Source: Spodoptera frugiperda (Eukaryota > Arthropoda > Insecta > Lepidoptera > Noctuidae). From it: 64,000 bases of DNA. Of the stretch, positions 13,401 to 25,500 are shown in pieces. Both the position numbers and the translations under genes were made by a program. Positions within the stretch are counted from its first letter, which is position 1. Every line of letters starts with the position of its first letter. The stretch covers positions 1,426,001-1,490,000 of the forward strand of contig NC_064234.1 of NCBI RefSeq assembly GCF_023101765.2. Direction: 5' to 3'. The notes beneath the pieces are model-generated. The model ran no database searches and had not been told where the DNA came from. It saw only the letters and a program-made list of their open reading frames with translations.

Positions 13401-15320
13401 TCGCATTGTAAGAAATCGATAAGACATATCAAGCAATATTTCGTAAAACTAACAAATCGTAAAATAATTACCCGTCCGTCGTTATCGATGGCTAAAACAA
13501 ACGTTGTTAATGTGAGATATCGCCGTTCATCGCTTTTAAATTAACAATAGGACACAAGTTTTACGAGATGTCGTAAATTGTGGGCTTTTTACGTGTCGTT
13601 ACTATACTTTATACGGCGCTGGCGTGCTCCTATATCGTTTGTTGCGGGATACCAATCAAATCGTCGTAAAGCGTAATGGTTTCGGTCGTAATCCACTCGA
13701 TATGGGAACTATCATTCTCTTAGATGGACCCGATGTGATACAGATAAACACATTCATCTGACCTCATGGGCGATGCAACTTTGTACCTAATGCCTCTACA
13801 AATAGAATCGTTAGTAGCGGCAAATCAGTTTGGTGTATAAAGCATTTTGACCACATTAGCTTCGGTTCTCGCGTTTGGACAAACACCGCGCTATAGATTA
13901 TAACGTGTGTGGAGAATCATAGTTTCTTATGCTCATTGTTTTTATAACACTATTTTCATATTCTTTCCGGTACCTCTTTTAATATGGTCCATAAATAAAA
14001 TTGTTAATGTCCATTTACTATTTAAAAACGGATTAAAAGCATCCAGGGTGTCTCGATTTTGTTGTGATGGAAGACCAAAACTACTTAAAGTATTGTATCA
14101 GACAGTTAGTAATTCTATATCCCACTTTACTTTCAATTTACAGAGGAAAAACCACTATGTCAATATCATTCTCTTTTTTTAGTTTACACAACAAAATTGA
14201 ATCGTCTACTGTTACCAAGGCGTTGTTTTTTCTGCGCAAACGCAAAGTGCGTGACAATAGGGCTCAGTTGGACACTAGGGGCAGTCGGCTGGAGTGGCAT
14301 TGTGGGACGAGTCTAACTGGTGTAGCCACTCACATGCCCAAGGACTGGATTGCTGACAGCCTACAAGTCTACAATAGACTCGTCATATCACTTTTTTAAA
14401 CGTTTTCACAACACCTTGAACTTTATTAAAATGGAAGATAGCGTTCGAGGAAGATGATTACATACACACACATATAAAGCATACATCTAAATATATAAAT
14501 CCTATCGTGATTCATCACAACAGACTAACCTATTTTCATGAAACATTTCCCGCAAAATATTTAATTTTCATTTACAGACTATCACTATCAGCTTCATACA
14601 ACAAATATTAACAATCAGATTATTGAAGTGTACACTTACTTAGTTTAGAAAATAAAGAAACAAAGCAAAGGCTGCGTTGTTGAGTCGATGCGCGGGAGTG
14701 TTCCTGCCAATCGGTCATTGTCCTTGCGTTTCCTGTCATTAAGCATTAGTCATTGCACGAGTTACCCACATTTCGTTTATAGATCGCTCCGTTCGTCTTT
14801 TATGTCAACACTTGTAAACACACTGGTCTTTGTAATAAGAAATAGGGTCCTAAAACACGTGTTACGTCATTATCCAAAAGTCGGTCCTTCGATTCGTATA
14901 CACGTTCGGTGTGGCATTTAACAGTTTCAAGAATCATTAAGTAAATCTCTAACAAAGATATGTGTGCTCTAGTTTAGTTTTTGTTTCTCATAATTGTTTC
15001 TTTTTTTGCGAAAGTCATGTACAGAAAGTAAAATGTTGCGAAAGTTGAATAAAATAGTTTTAGTCTGAACTGTGAATAATGGGGATGGTGATTAATCTGC
15101 GTGTAATTTTACAGTTGCATTTGGATAGAATGACAGTCATCCATTAACGTGTTGTCTGTATAATACGCTGCAATAATTGAGCAGTGTTGGTAACATGTAA
15201 TTGAGAGGTCAGAGTTTAACAAAGTCCCATGTCAGCCATTGTTTCCCCCTATTACTAAAACCCCCATTGTGTCCACTTCCGCCAAGTCCCACTTGCATAT
15301 AAAGTACATTAATAAAACCA
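10481..15320. other. AT-rich non-coding stretch, no gene seen
   Basis: No supported gene. A weakly protein-like minus-strand stretch at 12690-13140 is broken into three frames and I could not assign it to a family; it may be a decayed mobile-element or gene fragment. Two perfect CRE octamers lie at 11708 and 13077. The rest has no structure I can explain. Confidence 0.5.
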
Positions 15321-15488
15321 ATTAATAGTCCAGTCATTTGGTAGATAAAAAGGGGGTTACCTGGAATGTTTTCCGGGAGTTTTGAAAATTGGTGAATTTA
15401 TAGATTTGGGTATGCTCTTTTCGAATTTCAACTTTGCCACCTCGTACACCTGCCGCTCGCGCCGCCATATTGAAAAAATGGCGCCTAA

Positions 15489-16451
15489 AAACGGTTTTTT
15501 ATTAATATCTCCGTTCCGACGCATTTTACGAAAAAATATTTATCTACAAAATTAAACTAGAAAAAATTTCCTACAATTTATGTATTGATAACTTTTTCAT
15601 AAAATCAATAGTTTTTGGCGTACGAGCGCCGCAAAGTATTATTAGTCCAGTCAAATTAGGATTTCACCTCGGAATTTGAGATACCCAGCTGTAATTTTGT
15701 ATATACTTGTATATTGACTGCCTGAAACTTGTCTCAAAACCTACATATGGTAGGGTGTAAGCAACCCTTAAAATTCAGGGTCAAAGGTCCCAAAAATAAT
15801 GTTTTTGCGGTTTTTTCGAAATATCTCTTTTCCTATGGGTTTTTGGTATTTGTATTCAATACCAATATTGTAGAATACAAAATTCTCTACAACTTTTGTC
15901 CAAACTTTTTTTTTATACGGTGCACCGTTTCCGAGATAGAGGGGGAGAGCGCGCGGTCACTGCACCTCTTCAAAATTTTTTTTTAGTCTAACCTATCCGT
16001 GATGGTTTTCTATGGATAGGCCATTAAAAATACGTCATGGTTCCTAAAACCATTTTTCGTCAAAATCAATTGTTTGAAAGATAGACACTTCCAAAGTGGA
16101 AAAATGAGGTCTATCGAATGTGTCCTGCCCTCTAACTTTTAAAATAAGTGAGTAAGAAAACTAAAAAAAATATATGCTGTAGATTTTAATGGAAACTTTC
16201 AAAGAAAATTGGTTTGAACGAGATATCATAACTAGTTTTTAAGAATTGATACATTTAAAAAAAACACATTGTTTGTACACGTGGTGGTGCAGATGAATAA
16301 TACTTTGCGGCGCTCGTACGCCAAAAACTATTGATTTTATGAAAAAGTTATCAATACATAAATTGTAGGAAATTTTTTCTAGTTTAATTTTGTAGATAAA
16401 TATTTTTTCGTAAAATGCGTCGGAACAGAGATATTAATAAAAAAACCGTTT
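15489..16451. repeat. Foldback repeat with ~155-bp inverted arms
   Basis: The left arm at about 15489-15643 and the right arm at about 16296-16451 are near-identical reverse complements, with only a few differences. They flank about 650 bp. The interior shares motifs with the interspersed repeat at 23773-24426, such as a block reading 'gttagagg' or its complement next to 'tcgttcaaacc'. The structure is that of a foldback or MITE-like element, or of an inverted duplication of one repeat. I see no clear target-site duplication, so the true ends are uncertain. Confidence 0.7.
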
Positions 16452-16484
16452 ACAAACAATGTGTGTTGTACAAACAGGTTAGTT

Positions 16485-16740
16485 TCGGTAGGTTCCTGTT
16501 TCTGATGTTGTATGTGTTATGTTATATGTTCCACCGTGTCCTCCGGGCGGTCTTCGCAGTGATGACACCCGGGCGTTTCCTCCCGCCCAATCAAAAACAA
16601 GATCCTACCGAAATTCCTGTGTCCGGTAAGCACCTGCGTCAGGCGGTAGGTGAGGACGCCATGGCGCCTCTCTAGCCACTTCTCAAACAGGGGACTTACC
16701 TCTGCAATGACAGCGAGCCCAGCCCTCGGTTGCGACAGGT
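16485..16740 (-). mobile_element. Rearranged fragment of the R1-like LINE
   Basis: Positions 16529-16740 match, with a few substitutions, the coding end of the R1-like non-LTR element at 38220-39029, in the same minus orientation. Just left of it, 16485-16507 repeats an internal 23-base piece of the same element in the opposite orientation. A short inverted piece beside a truncated body is what twin-priming inversion during LINE integration produces. The frame encodes only part of the zinc-knuckle region and is non-functional. Confidence 0.7.
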
Positions 16741-16793
16741 GTTGCTACACAACACACATTTTTTGTACACGTGGTGGTGCAGATAAATAAACT

Positions 16794-17097
16794 CAAAACA
16801 GTTAGATTATGTAACGAAGAGTCAACTTTAATTGGATGATCATACCTACAATGAGTTCACAATTTAATATTTATTGTTTTATTATCCTATATGGGACTAA
16901 TGGAATATTGTTAGAATTAAATTATCGAGGAATATGTTTTTTTAAACCAAAACAGTTAGATTATGTAACGAAGAGTCAACTTTAATTGGATGATCATACC
17001 TACAATGAGTTCACAATTTAATATTTATTGTTTTATTATCCTATATGGGACTAATGGAATATTGTTAGAATTAAATTATCGAGGAATATGTTTTTTT
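16794..17097. repeat. Tandem duplication, two copies of 154 bp
   Basis: The block starting at 16794 (caaaacagttagattatg) recurs at 16948 and runs to about 17097, a period of 154 bp. By eye the copies are identical, including a seven-T run at the end of each. Identity implies a very recent duplication or continuing homogenisation. It lies directly after the rearranged LINE fragment and a repeated word (tgtacacgtggtggtgcag) seen at both about 16275 and about 16764. Confidence 0.85.
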
Positions 17098-19500
17098 CGC
17101 TAAAATAACGTAACCTACATTGGCACTTGTTTCTCTAAACTCGAACAATGACTTCGTACTTAGGGTCTGTTTTCACAATATCTAATTAAGCTCGCTAAAT
17201 CAACACATTTTTTGACTAATTTCAGAAGTAAAATATCCGTCAGTTGGTTCTTAATAATTTTGGTAAAATAGCTTGAAAGAAGACTCTTTGCAACTTTAAC
17301 AAAGCAGTAAATAGCAACTTATATTAATATTACTTTAAGGATAGGGACTGGTGTACTTAATTGTAAACTAATTATCATGGGTATTCCCAAACTAAAATGC
17401 TGTATAATTTACAAAGCAAATAGGGATAAAATTATTGTTTATATCATTATTGTCTGTTGTCCACCAGTTGCTATAGCAACGTAATAAATCCTTCAAATTG
17501 GCTCTATTTTGCCATACAATTTTCAACTTTATGATAAACACATTTCAATGCAATGATACGTTTTTCCATTGAAACGTGTTCTAGTTTTGGTATAGTGACA
17601 AATAATGTACCATGATTTTCTACTTAACTTCCATTTAAATAACGGATATTTAGTGAAAAAGATTTATTATGAATCGTTTTCGACAACTTGTCATCAAAAA
17701 ATCGTTAATGCTTTGTAAGTGTTTACCATTTGAATCCCTAATAATAAATAAACAACAAATACTTAATACTGTAATGTTGTTCCTTATAATACACATTAGG
17801 ATGAATATACTTACTGAGTATAATACACATCACTTCTTATAATACATATTAGGATAAAGGTACTGAGTTAGCACATTATTTTTTGAAATTCTGTACAAAA
17901 ATATAGGTGCCTAGGTACAGGTTTTGTAATAAGCTATTAGTAAGCTTTTTGGGCTCGACTAATCGATTACAATAAGTTGGCACACCTCCAGAACGAAAAA
18001 AACAAAAACTTATACATTAATGTATTAAAGACCCGCATTAAAGACTTAATTTAACGCAAATTTAATTTTTATGCAGCATCCCTAAATCCCCTATCATCTT
18101 TATTATATAATCTCAGAATTTTTCAATTTATAAAATTCTTGGAAACTTAATTTGTAGGTGAGACTGGGATCGCTATGAAATATTTATGAATAAAATAAAA
18201 ACTGAGTTACCTGCACACAAGGCGCCTGTGAAGTTTATGCATACTTTAAAACAAAAAGCTACTTTATAAACAACAAGAGAAACTCATTTTGATTTTGGTC
18301 CTTTTATCCGCAACGAAATCTCACTGAGTTGATGAATTATTTAAAGTAATTTAAACGCCATTTACTACATAAATGTATTTTGATTTTTTTATGTTAATGC
18401 TAATGTACCATGAACATTAGATATACCAGCCAGTATTATTACGACTACTGTCCGCCAGGATAAACAACGTCTTTCCTCTCGTTATCAATTTCGCAGGGAA
18501 AATATTGGGATTCATGGTAAAAACATAGCACAAATAAACCTATTATTATTGTTTTAACAATATCTACACATTATTCTATTTAATGAGTGGTTTGTACGGG
18601 GTATTATGTCATCGTTCTCAGTTTAATATTATTATGATTTATGTACCAAACATGTACCGAGGACCACAACACCTATTTGTTGCGCCACAAAAGACCAACT
18701 TTTGTTTCTTGTGCACATTCATCATAGGAAGTAATTTAGCACGATTATTAGACACGTATCTGCTTTAATTCCACAAAGGTCGCCCCAATGTCGGCCATTT
18801 CATAATTCGGTTTTGCCTTCTAGTAATATACCTACTCATTTGGGACTAAACATTTAAATTTAAACAAACTATTGTTATAAACTCAATCGATTCGGATCGA
18901 CGACGACGTGTCAATGTTATACTTCATTCTCGGAAGTAATTTGATATTTTTGTACATGTACATAACATTTATGTACAGCATGAAAGAAGCTCTAGTTTGA
19001 ATGCAGCTTTATAATTTTATAATTTTTACTTAGGTACGGGTACATTTGCCTCCAGTCAAACACTATCTCTCCATAACACTCCAGTACATTTTCTTCACGC
19101 TTCAAGTAAATGACACTGGGTATGTAAGTGACCAGGGGCCAGTAATCAGCTTTCCTTTCCCCCAGCGAGGCATTCTAACGCGTTGCCAGCGAGAGCCGGC
19201 GGCGAGGAGAGCTCATCATCGGTGATTATCTTTAGGGGACCTTAATTACAAGCTCCGAGCCTAATGTGTAACTTTGTATCATATTTTAAACATTTCATTG
19301 ACCATTAAAGTTTGAGTTCCAAATAATCGCCCTCTTCGATGGCAATAAGAACCGAGTGCGTGGTTACTGCACTTACAAGAATGTAAAATGCATGCAAGTC
19401 GCAACATCTGCCGCGACATGTGCTTCGCAAACTTTCTGGAGTTTTATTGTTGCAGACAACACTGCAACAGTCAATATGTTATTTTAAAACATCGGGAGGC
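17098..19500. other. AT-rich non-coding stretch
   Basis: No gene or recognisable repeat was found. Open frames are short and not protein-like. It presumably belongs to the same intron or flank as the preceding non-coding DNA. Confidence 0.5.
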
Positions 19501-21010
19501 ATTGTTTCCAAACGACTCGCAAGTGTTCTTAGGAATCATCAATGGCAGCTGTTCGGCGATGAGTTACGGCCGAGGGCCACGGGCGCAGGCGCAACTTGTA
19601 GAGAAAGTACGCTTTTACGTTACACACGTGCTCGGCGCGCCGGTCGTCTACTTGTAAGCTATACCGGCCAAGTTTCGTAGCAATACTCGTAGTAACTGTT
19701 TTAGCTGACCCTCGTAACTCCGACTTTGACGTGGCTTATCAACCATCGTCTGAACACGGTCACTGTTAATTAAATAACTACTACAGACACGAGATGGGAT
19801 CTCGCAGCGTCATCTTCGATTCAACCCTGACACAGAATGGAGACGTCAAGCACGGGTAGCGTCCGCGTTATCTGCTCAGCTATCACACTTGTGTGTATAC
19901 AATGAGCGGTGCCCCAGCGAGACACTCCTCGCACACCTGTCCGCCGGCCGCGGTACGTGACCGGCGCGCGCGCAGCCCGCGGCGCGTGCGCCGCCCCACC
20001 TCCGGGGGAATGCCTCCGATACTCATTAAGTTTCGGGGATTGGTGGCATTCGATGATATATGTCGACGACGCCGGATGCTCATGTAATGACTGGTCCATC
20101 TTGCCATCACGATAACTACTAAGCCGCATTCCCTTTGTTGACTTTTAACAAAAATGCGATGCTAATCCGGTCTCGCATAGCGTGCCGGAAACAATTTTCT
20201 CACCGATCTTATAACAAACCGTACAATTTACACGTACACTCATCTAACAGATAATATTATGTGTATCGTTGTGGGTAATTTTAGGTCATTCCCATCAAAA
20301 CACCGTCGCGGCCGCTCGGGAGACGGCCTTGCAACGGAGAGCACAAGCAACGGGCCAGGAGGTACTCGAATGTTTCCTCAATTACTGCAGCCATTGTCAC
20401 AGCACTCGATCCGACAAACAATGCTCCAGCTTGAATAGAAAATATTGAGCACGTGTCTGACATAATGCGGTTCTGGCACGATCGTTTTAATAGGTCAAAC
20501 TAAACATTAGTCGAAGGTTCCTCTGTAAAAGGGCTCGATAGGATAGGTTCATATGGCCGACCTGTACGTGATGTTAAACGAACCACGTTTCGGCGAAGTC
20601 GTTGTTTCGATTTCGACATTAAATTACATCAAATATTGTCCAGAATTGTTATGTCTACCAATTTTGTTTGGCGCCCAGCCTAACAATAAAAATATCGATT
20701 ACAGTTCTAAGCACACATAGCTTTATCTAATGATCTAGGCAGGCGCTGGGAGGTGTGCGTGCGCACGGCGTGTCTTCACGTATAACTCTCGGGGCCCAAA
20801 TGAAATTATTATACTAATTACCGAATCTCGATCACGAGCGGGGGGCGTTGCGGTTCTAAATCTCCCGCTCTCCTAAATCGATTACGGGTATTACGGGCCT
20901 AGAGCCGGCCGTTTTGTCTCTGTCTTATGTGGGCCGGCCTTGCTCTCGTCTTTTTGGTCATGATCTATCACGGTTCATTGCTCCGCGCGGCCAGTTCGGC
21001 CGACCACTGC
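19500..21010. promoter_or_regulatory. GC/CpG-rich region upstream of HECW exons
   Basis: GC- and CpG-rich patches lie at about 19530-19660, 19890-20010, 20290-20350 and 20740-21010, against an AT-rich background. Arg/Pro/Ala-rich open frames appear on both strands over 19890-20110, which is expected from base composition alone. No domain is recognisable. Such patches in moth genomes often mark promoters or 5' exons, so an alternative start of the HECW-type gene is possible but unproven. Confidence 0.25.
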
Positions 21011-22540
21011 GGCAGTACGGCTGTGGAGATGGTCTGTAGATGCTGTTATCTCGTTTGTTTGATGAAGTTTTTAATAATGGATGTTTTTGTAAATTGTTTT
21101 AGAAGACAGTCGTGTCCATAGCCTCCCACATTAGCGTCAGGTGCTGGCCGCGTTATGGATGAGCCTCGGTTTCACACCGCTCGCCTTTATTATTACACGT
21201 TTAATAGTCCACGCTCTGGTAAATAACTAAGGTATCACTTTCACATGTGGAGCCTACTTTTAATTGAAACCACGAAACTGGAAGTGATTATACAAATAGG
21301 ATACAAATTCGCTTTTCTGTTTCATTACAAAGGACATGGTTTTAACTTGAGTACAGTGTTTATGGTTTTATCTTTTTGCGTGCAACAAGGTTGGAAATGT
21401 GGACAAACGTACTCATCAAAATGTTATGTTCGACCTTTGTGGAGATTTCATGTGCGATAAACTTGCTGTATGCATTTATTATTAACATGACACATACGGC
21501 TGTCTAGAGTTTATAGTTCTACAATATTGCAAAGGTAATAAAAAACCGTTCATTTGGGTATTACTTTGAATAATTTTATTTCCTAATAAACTCTACCATA
21601 ATTAGTTATGGCGTTTATTTATTTGAATATAATTACATCTGTTAATTAATAGGAAAATGCGCTTTCGTTAACACCGTTTCTGCCGATAAAACATTGAAAT
21701 ATCAAGCACGTTGCAATTAAGTATTATTCCTCGAACCTTGAACACGACCTACATTGAGTTTTAGAAATACAAATCTACAATATAATTTGTTTCCTCATGT
21801 GTTAATAAAGGAAATTGTATAAAGCTTGCAATTTGCAATAACTACGTTATTTAAATTAATAAGTTTATGTTATTTATCTCAGTGCATGATCTAAACAAAG
21901 TTTTATTGTTGGGAAAATTGTTTGTTATTACACCAGCGTTTATTTTTATACGTAGGTATCTACTTATATACATTGCATATATTTTAATTTGTCTATTAAT
22001 TTTACAATGACGTCTATACATACAAAGTTGGAGAATTAATTTCTTACGGAGTTTATTAAATGGGTAACCACGTACGATGTAAAGTCACCGTAATATTTTG
22101 CAAGTGAATATACCTACCATAGTTCCTTTGAGAATTTCCCAAGAATTTGCTGTGAATTCCGAAACGACCCTTTAGCGAAAGAGGAATTTGTGGCATGCCA
22201 CTGCGACACACTACAGTGACTGGGTTTAATATTAAACCCAGTACATCTATAGATAAACCTTTCTGTCACTTTATCCTAAAGCTACGTAAAAGCAATAATA
22301 TCAGCAACACACTCACTAAATATGTAATTAATAATATTTATCATTTTTCTTTCCTAATGTTATCGCCTAAAACGACAGCAGCGCCACTGTGAATGTTTTC
22401 GTTGTAGATTGATTGAACTTTACATTTTTGACTTTGAAATTATAAAAAGAACAAATCAAAGCATGGTCTCATAATATGAAAGTTCTGTAGTTTACATTTC
22501 AAAATGAAATTACAAAATAATATTTTTCTGTCTCCTACAG
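21011..22540. other. Non-coding stretch before first visible HECW exon
   Basis: AT-rich DNA with no exon seen. It ends in the acceptor (tctcctacag) of the first visible HECW exon. A perfect 24-bp palindrome lies at 22219-22242. Confidence 0.55.
22219..22242. repeat. Perfect 24-bp palindrome
   Basis: The half-site is ACTGGGTTTAAT, followed immediately by its exact reverse complement. It lies about 300 bp upstream of the first visible HECW exon. It could be a dimeric transcription-factor site or chance; no known motif was matched. Confidence 0.8.
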
Positions 22541-25500
22541 CCTGTTCGAGCAGGAGATCATGAGCTATGTGCCGGCGGGCGGGTGCTCCATAGCGGCGGC
22601 GTCTGCAGGCGCTTCGCCCTCGCCGGCCGCGTCACCAGCTGCAGCGCGCAGCACCAGGGCGCCCGCGCCGCAACGACGGGACTTCGAGGCCAAACTGCGA
22701 GCCTTTTACAGGAAACTAGAGAGCAAAGGCTACGGACAGGGGCCTGGCAAATTAAAGTGAGTTGTAAAATACTAGTTTTTAATACAGAACAAGAGTTCGA
22801 GGTACGACCTGTATTATTTTTATTGGCAAACAATGAAAGCAATTATTATCATCATTATATCACTCACAAGCCGCTGTTATACGCAGGCCTTCCCCATTTT
22901 ATATCGACTGCTCGTTAGTGCCAATCTCCAGGTCAAGTAAAGTACTTTTAACTACATTTTGAATTTTAACTCTTAAGCATAACATTAACAGTCAGTTGCA
23001 GGAACGATCATTAAATTTTTAAAGTGACTTTAAATATTAATGAAGCTTTAAAGTGTTGCACAAAGAAGTATTTCTATCTCATTTTAATGCCGGATTAACT
23101 TTAATTAAAGAAACGTCAAATCGGGACTTTAGCCTATTTTTTACGTTGCACAAAACGTCATTAGCGCTAAAGGAGCATTAAATTGACAGTTTGGGGTTAT
23201 AATTTTTAATGCCTAGTCAAACATCCATTAAACTTGTTATTAAACTCTGAATTCTTTTGTAAATAGTGCTAGTAATATTTTTTTACTTTATTACAGTATT
23301 ATTTTGTCCCTTTCATCTTTATCCGCTCCTTCCACGACGACGTGTAATTCCAGATAGGATAAATTTATTTGAAAAACATGACGGAGAAGAGTTTCGTGTG
23401 AGATACAGGATTTCTAAAGCTTTACACATTTGCGAGATACTCAATTTACAAACAAACTCGAAGAAATAGAGCCATCGATGGCCTCACATAGTTATTGATA
23501 TGTTTGAGATTCTTCGCTACTGGATCTGCCGAAGATCAGCTTCCTGCCAAACATAGGCCTTCCTTAGTGTTAACAACCACTAGCAACACCAGACAGATAT
23601 AATGTAGGATGTAATTATAATATAATAGTATTTAATTACTGAGTACTATTCATACGAATAAATATATTAAACCTTTTTCGTCATTTCATATTAAACCTTT
23701 TTCGTCATTTCATAGACTACATAAACTGTTTAAAATAAATGTTAGCTGACATGGAACGTCAAATGATATATTTAAAAACCGGCCAAGTGCGAGTCGGACT
23801 CGCCCATGAAGGGTTCCGTAACAGCAAGTAGATGACATATTATAAAAGTTACAAAATAACTTGGTTTTACATAGTGTTTGTATGAACGACAAAATTATAT
23901 TTACGGTTTTTGATATCTCGTTCAAACCAATTTTCGTTGTTAGTTTCTATTGAAATCTACACCATATATTTTTTTTGTTTTTTCACTCTCTTATTTTAAA
24001 AGTTAGAGGGGGGGGGGCACTCATTTTTCCTCTTTGGAAGCGTCTAACTTTCAAACGGTTGATTTTGACGAAAAATGGTTTTAGGAACCTTTTGGATGGG
24101 TGTCTATGGATATGTCTTTTTTAAAGTAATGTCTTTAAAAAAGACATATCCATAGACACCCATCACGGGTATGTTAGCTGAAAAAAAATTTTTTTGAATC
24201 AGTTCCATGTATGGATGTAAAAACCCTTTAATTTTTAAATTTAATAATTTTTATTCAAAATTCGAATAGCGGTTATCGAAATACATCAACCTACAGAGTT
24301 TCAACTATGTAGGCCCAACAGTTTCGGAAATAAATGGCTGTGACATACGGACGGACAGACAGACAGACAAACATGACGAATCTATAAGGGTTCCGTTTTT
24401 TGCCATTGGCTACGGAACCCTAAAAATGGCGGAAAATAATTAATTCGAATATTGGTCGATGAGACGGATTGTTGGTTTATAATAGTTCTGTAAAAATAAA
24501 TTGTAATTCCTGAAATGTTATGAATTTCATTTACAGTCAGTTGCAGGAACGATCATTAAATTTTTAAAGTGACTTTAAATATTAATGAAGCTTTAAAGTG
24601 TTGCACAAAGAAGTATTTCTATCTCATTTTAATGCCGGATTAACTTTAATTAAAGAAACGTCAAATCGGGACTTTAGCCTATTTTTTACGTTGCACAAAA
24701 CGTCATTAGCGCTAAAGGAGCATTAAATTGACAGTTTGGGGCTATAATTTTTAATGCCTAGTCAAACATCCATTAAACTTGTTATTAAACTCTCAATTCT
24801 TTTGTAAATAGTGCTAGTAATATTTTTTTACTTTATTACAGTATTATTTATAATGTCCCTTTCAAGCCTATCATCTTTATTCGCTCCTTCCACGACGACG
24901 TCGTGTACCAGATAGGATAAATTTATTTGAAAAACATGACGGAGAAGAGTTTCGTGTGAGATACAGGATTTCTAAAGCTTTACGCATTTGCGAGATACTC
25001 AATTTAGAAACTGAAACTCGAAGAAATAAAGCTATTGATGGCCTCACATAGTTATTGATACTAGTGGCCGCCTAGTGGTCGAAATTCGACCATATACGAT
25101 TTAATTTACAATACCACTTAACATACGTTCAAGGATAATTTTTATTTAACGAATTGCTATTCGTTTTGTAAAATTCAAATTAATATATTCCGGCGCATCA
25201 TGAATAACCAAACCTCTTCATTATATTAACCTCCTTCAATGAGAAACCTCTTTTCATTTCTTTTTCTTTTAATATCATCGCAATGTCTGTCAATTTGACG
25301 TTTTGTCAAATACGAAAGGGGAAGGTGGGGGAATTAGGAACACTTAACTTAAAAGGCAAAAAACAGTATTTTCTCTTAAAAAAGGAATCAACTTTTATTA
25401 CTTAAAAACATTATTTATCTGTCTGCTTATAACGGAAAAAATATTTTTTCATTTCATGACACATATCACACACGTAACTTTTGCTGGTCTCTCTGGAAGT

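Noticed and set aside
19821..20129. Overlapping Arg-rich frames on both strands
   Set aside because: Both are by-products of the CpG-rich composition; neither shows a domain or splice-bounded exon.
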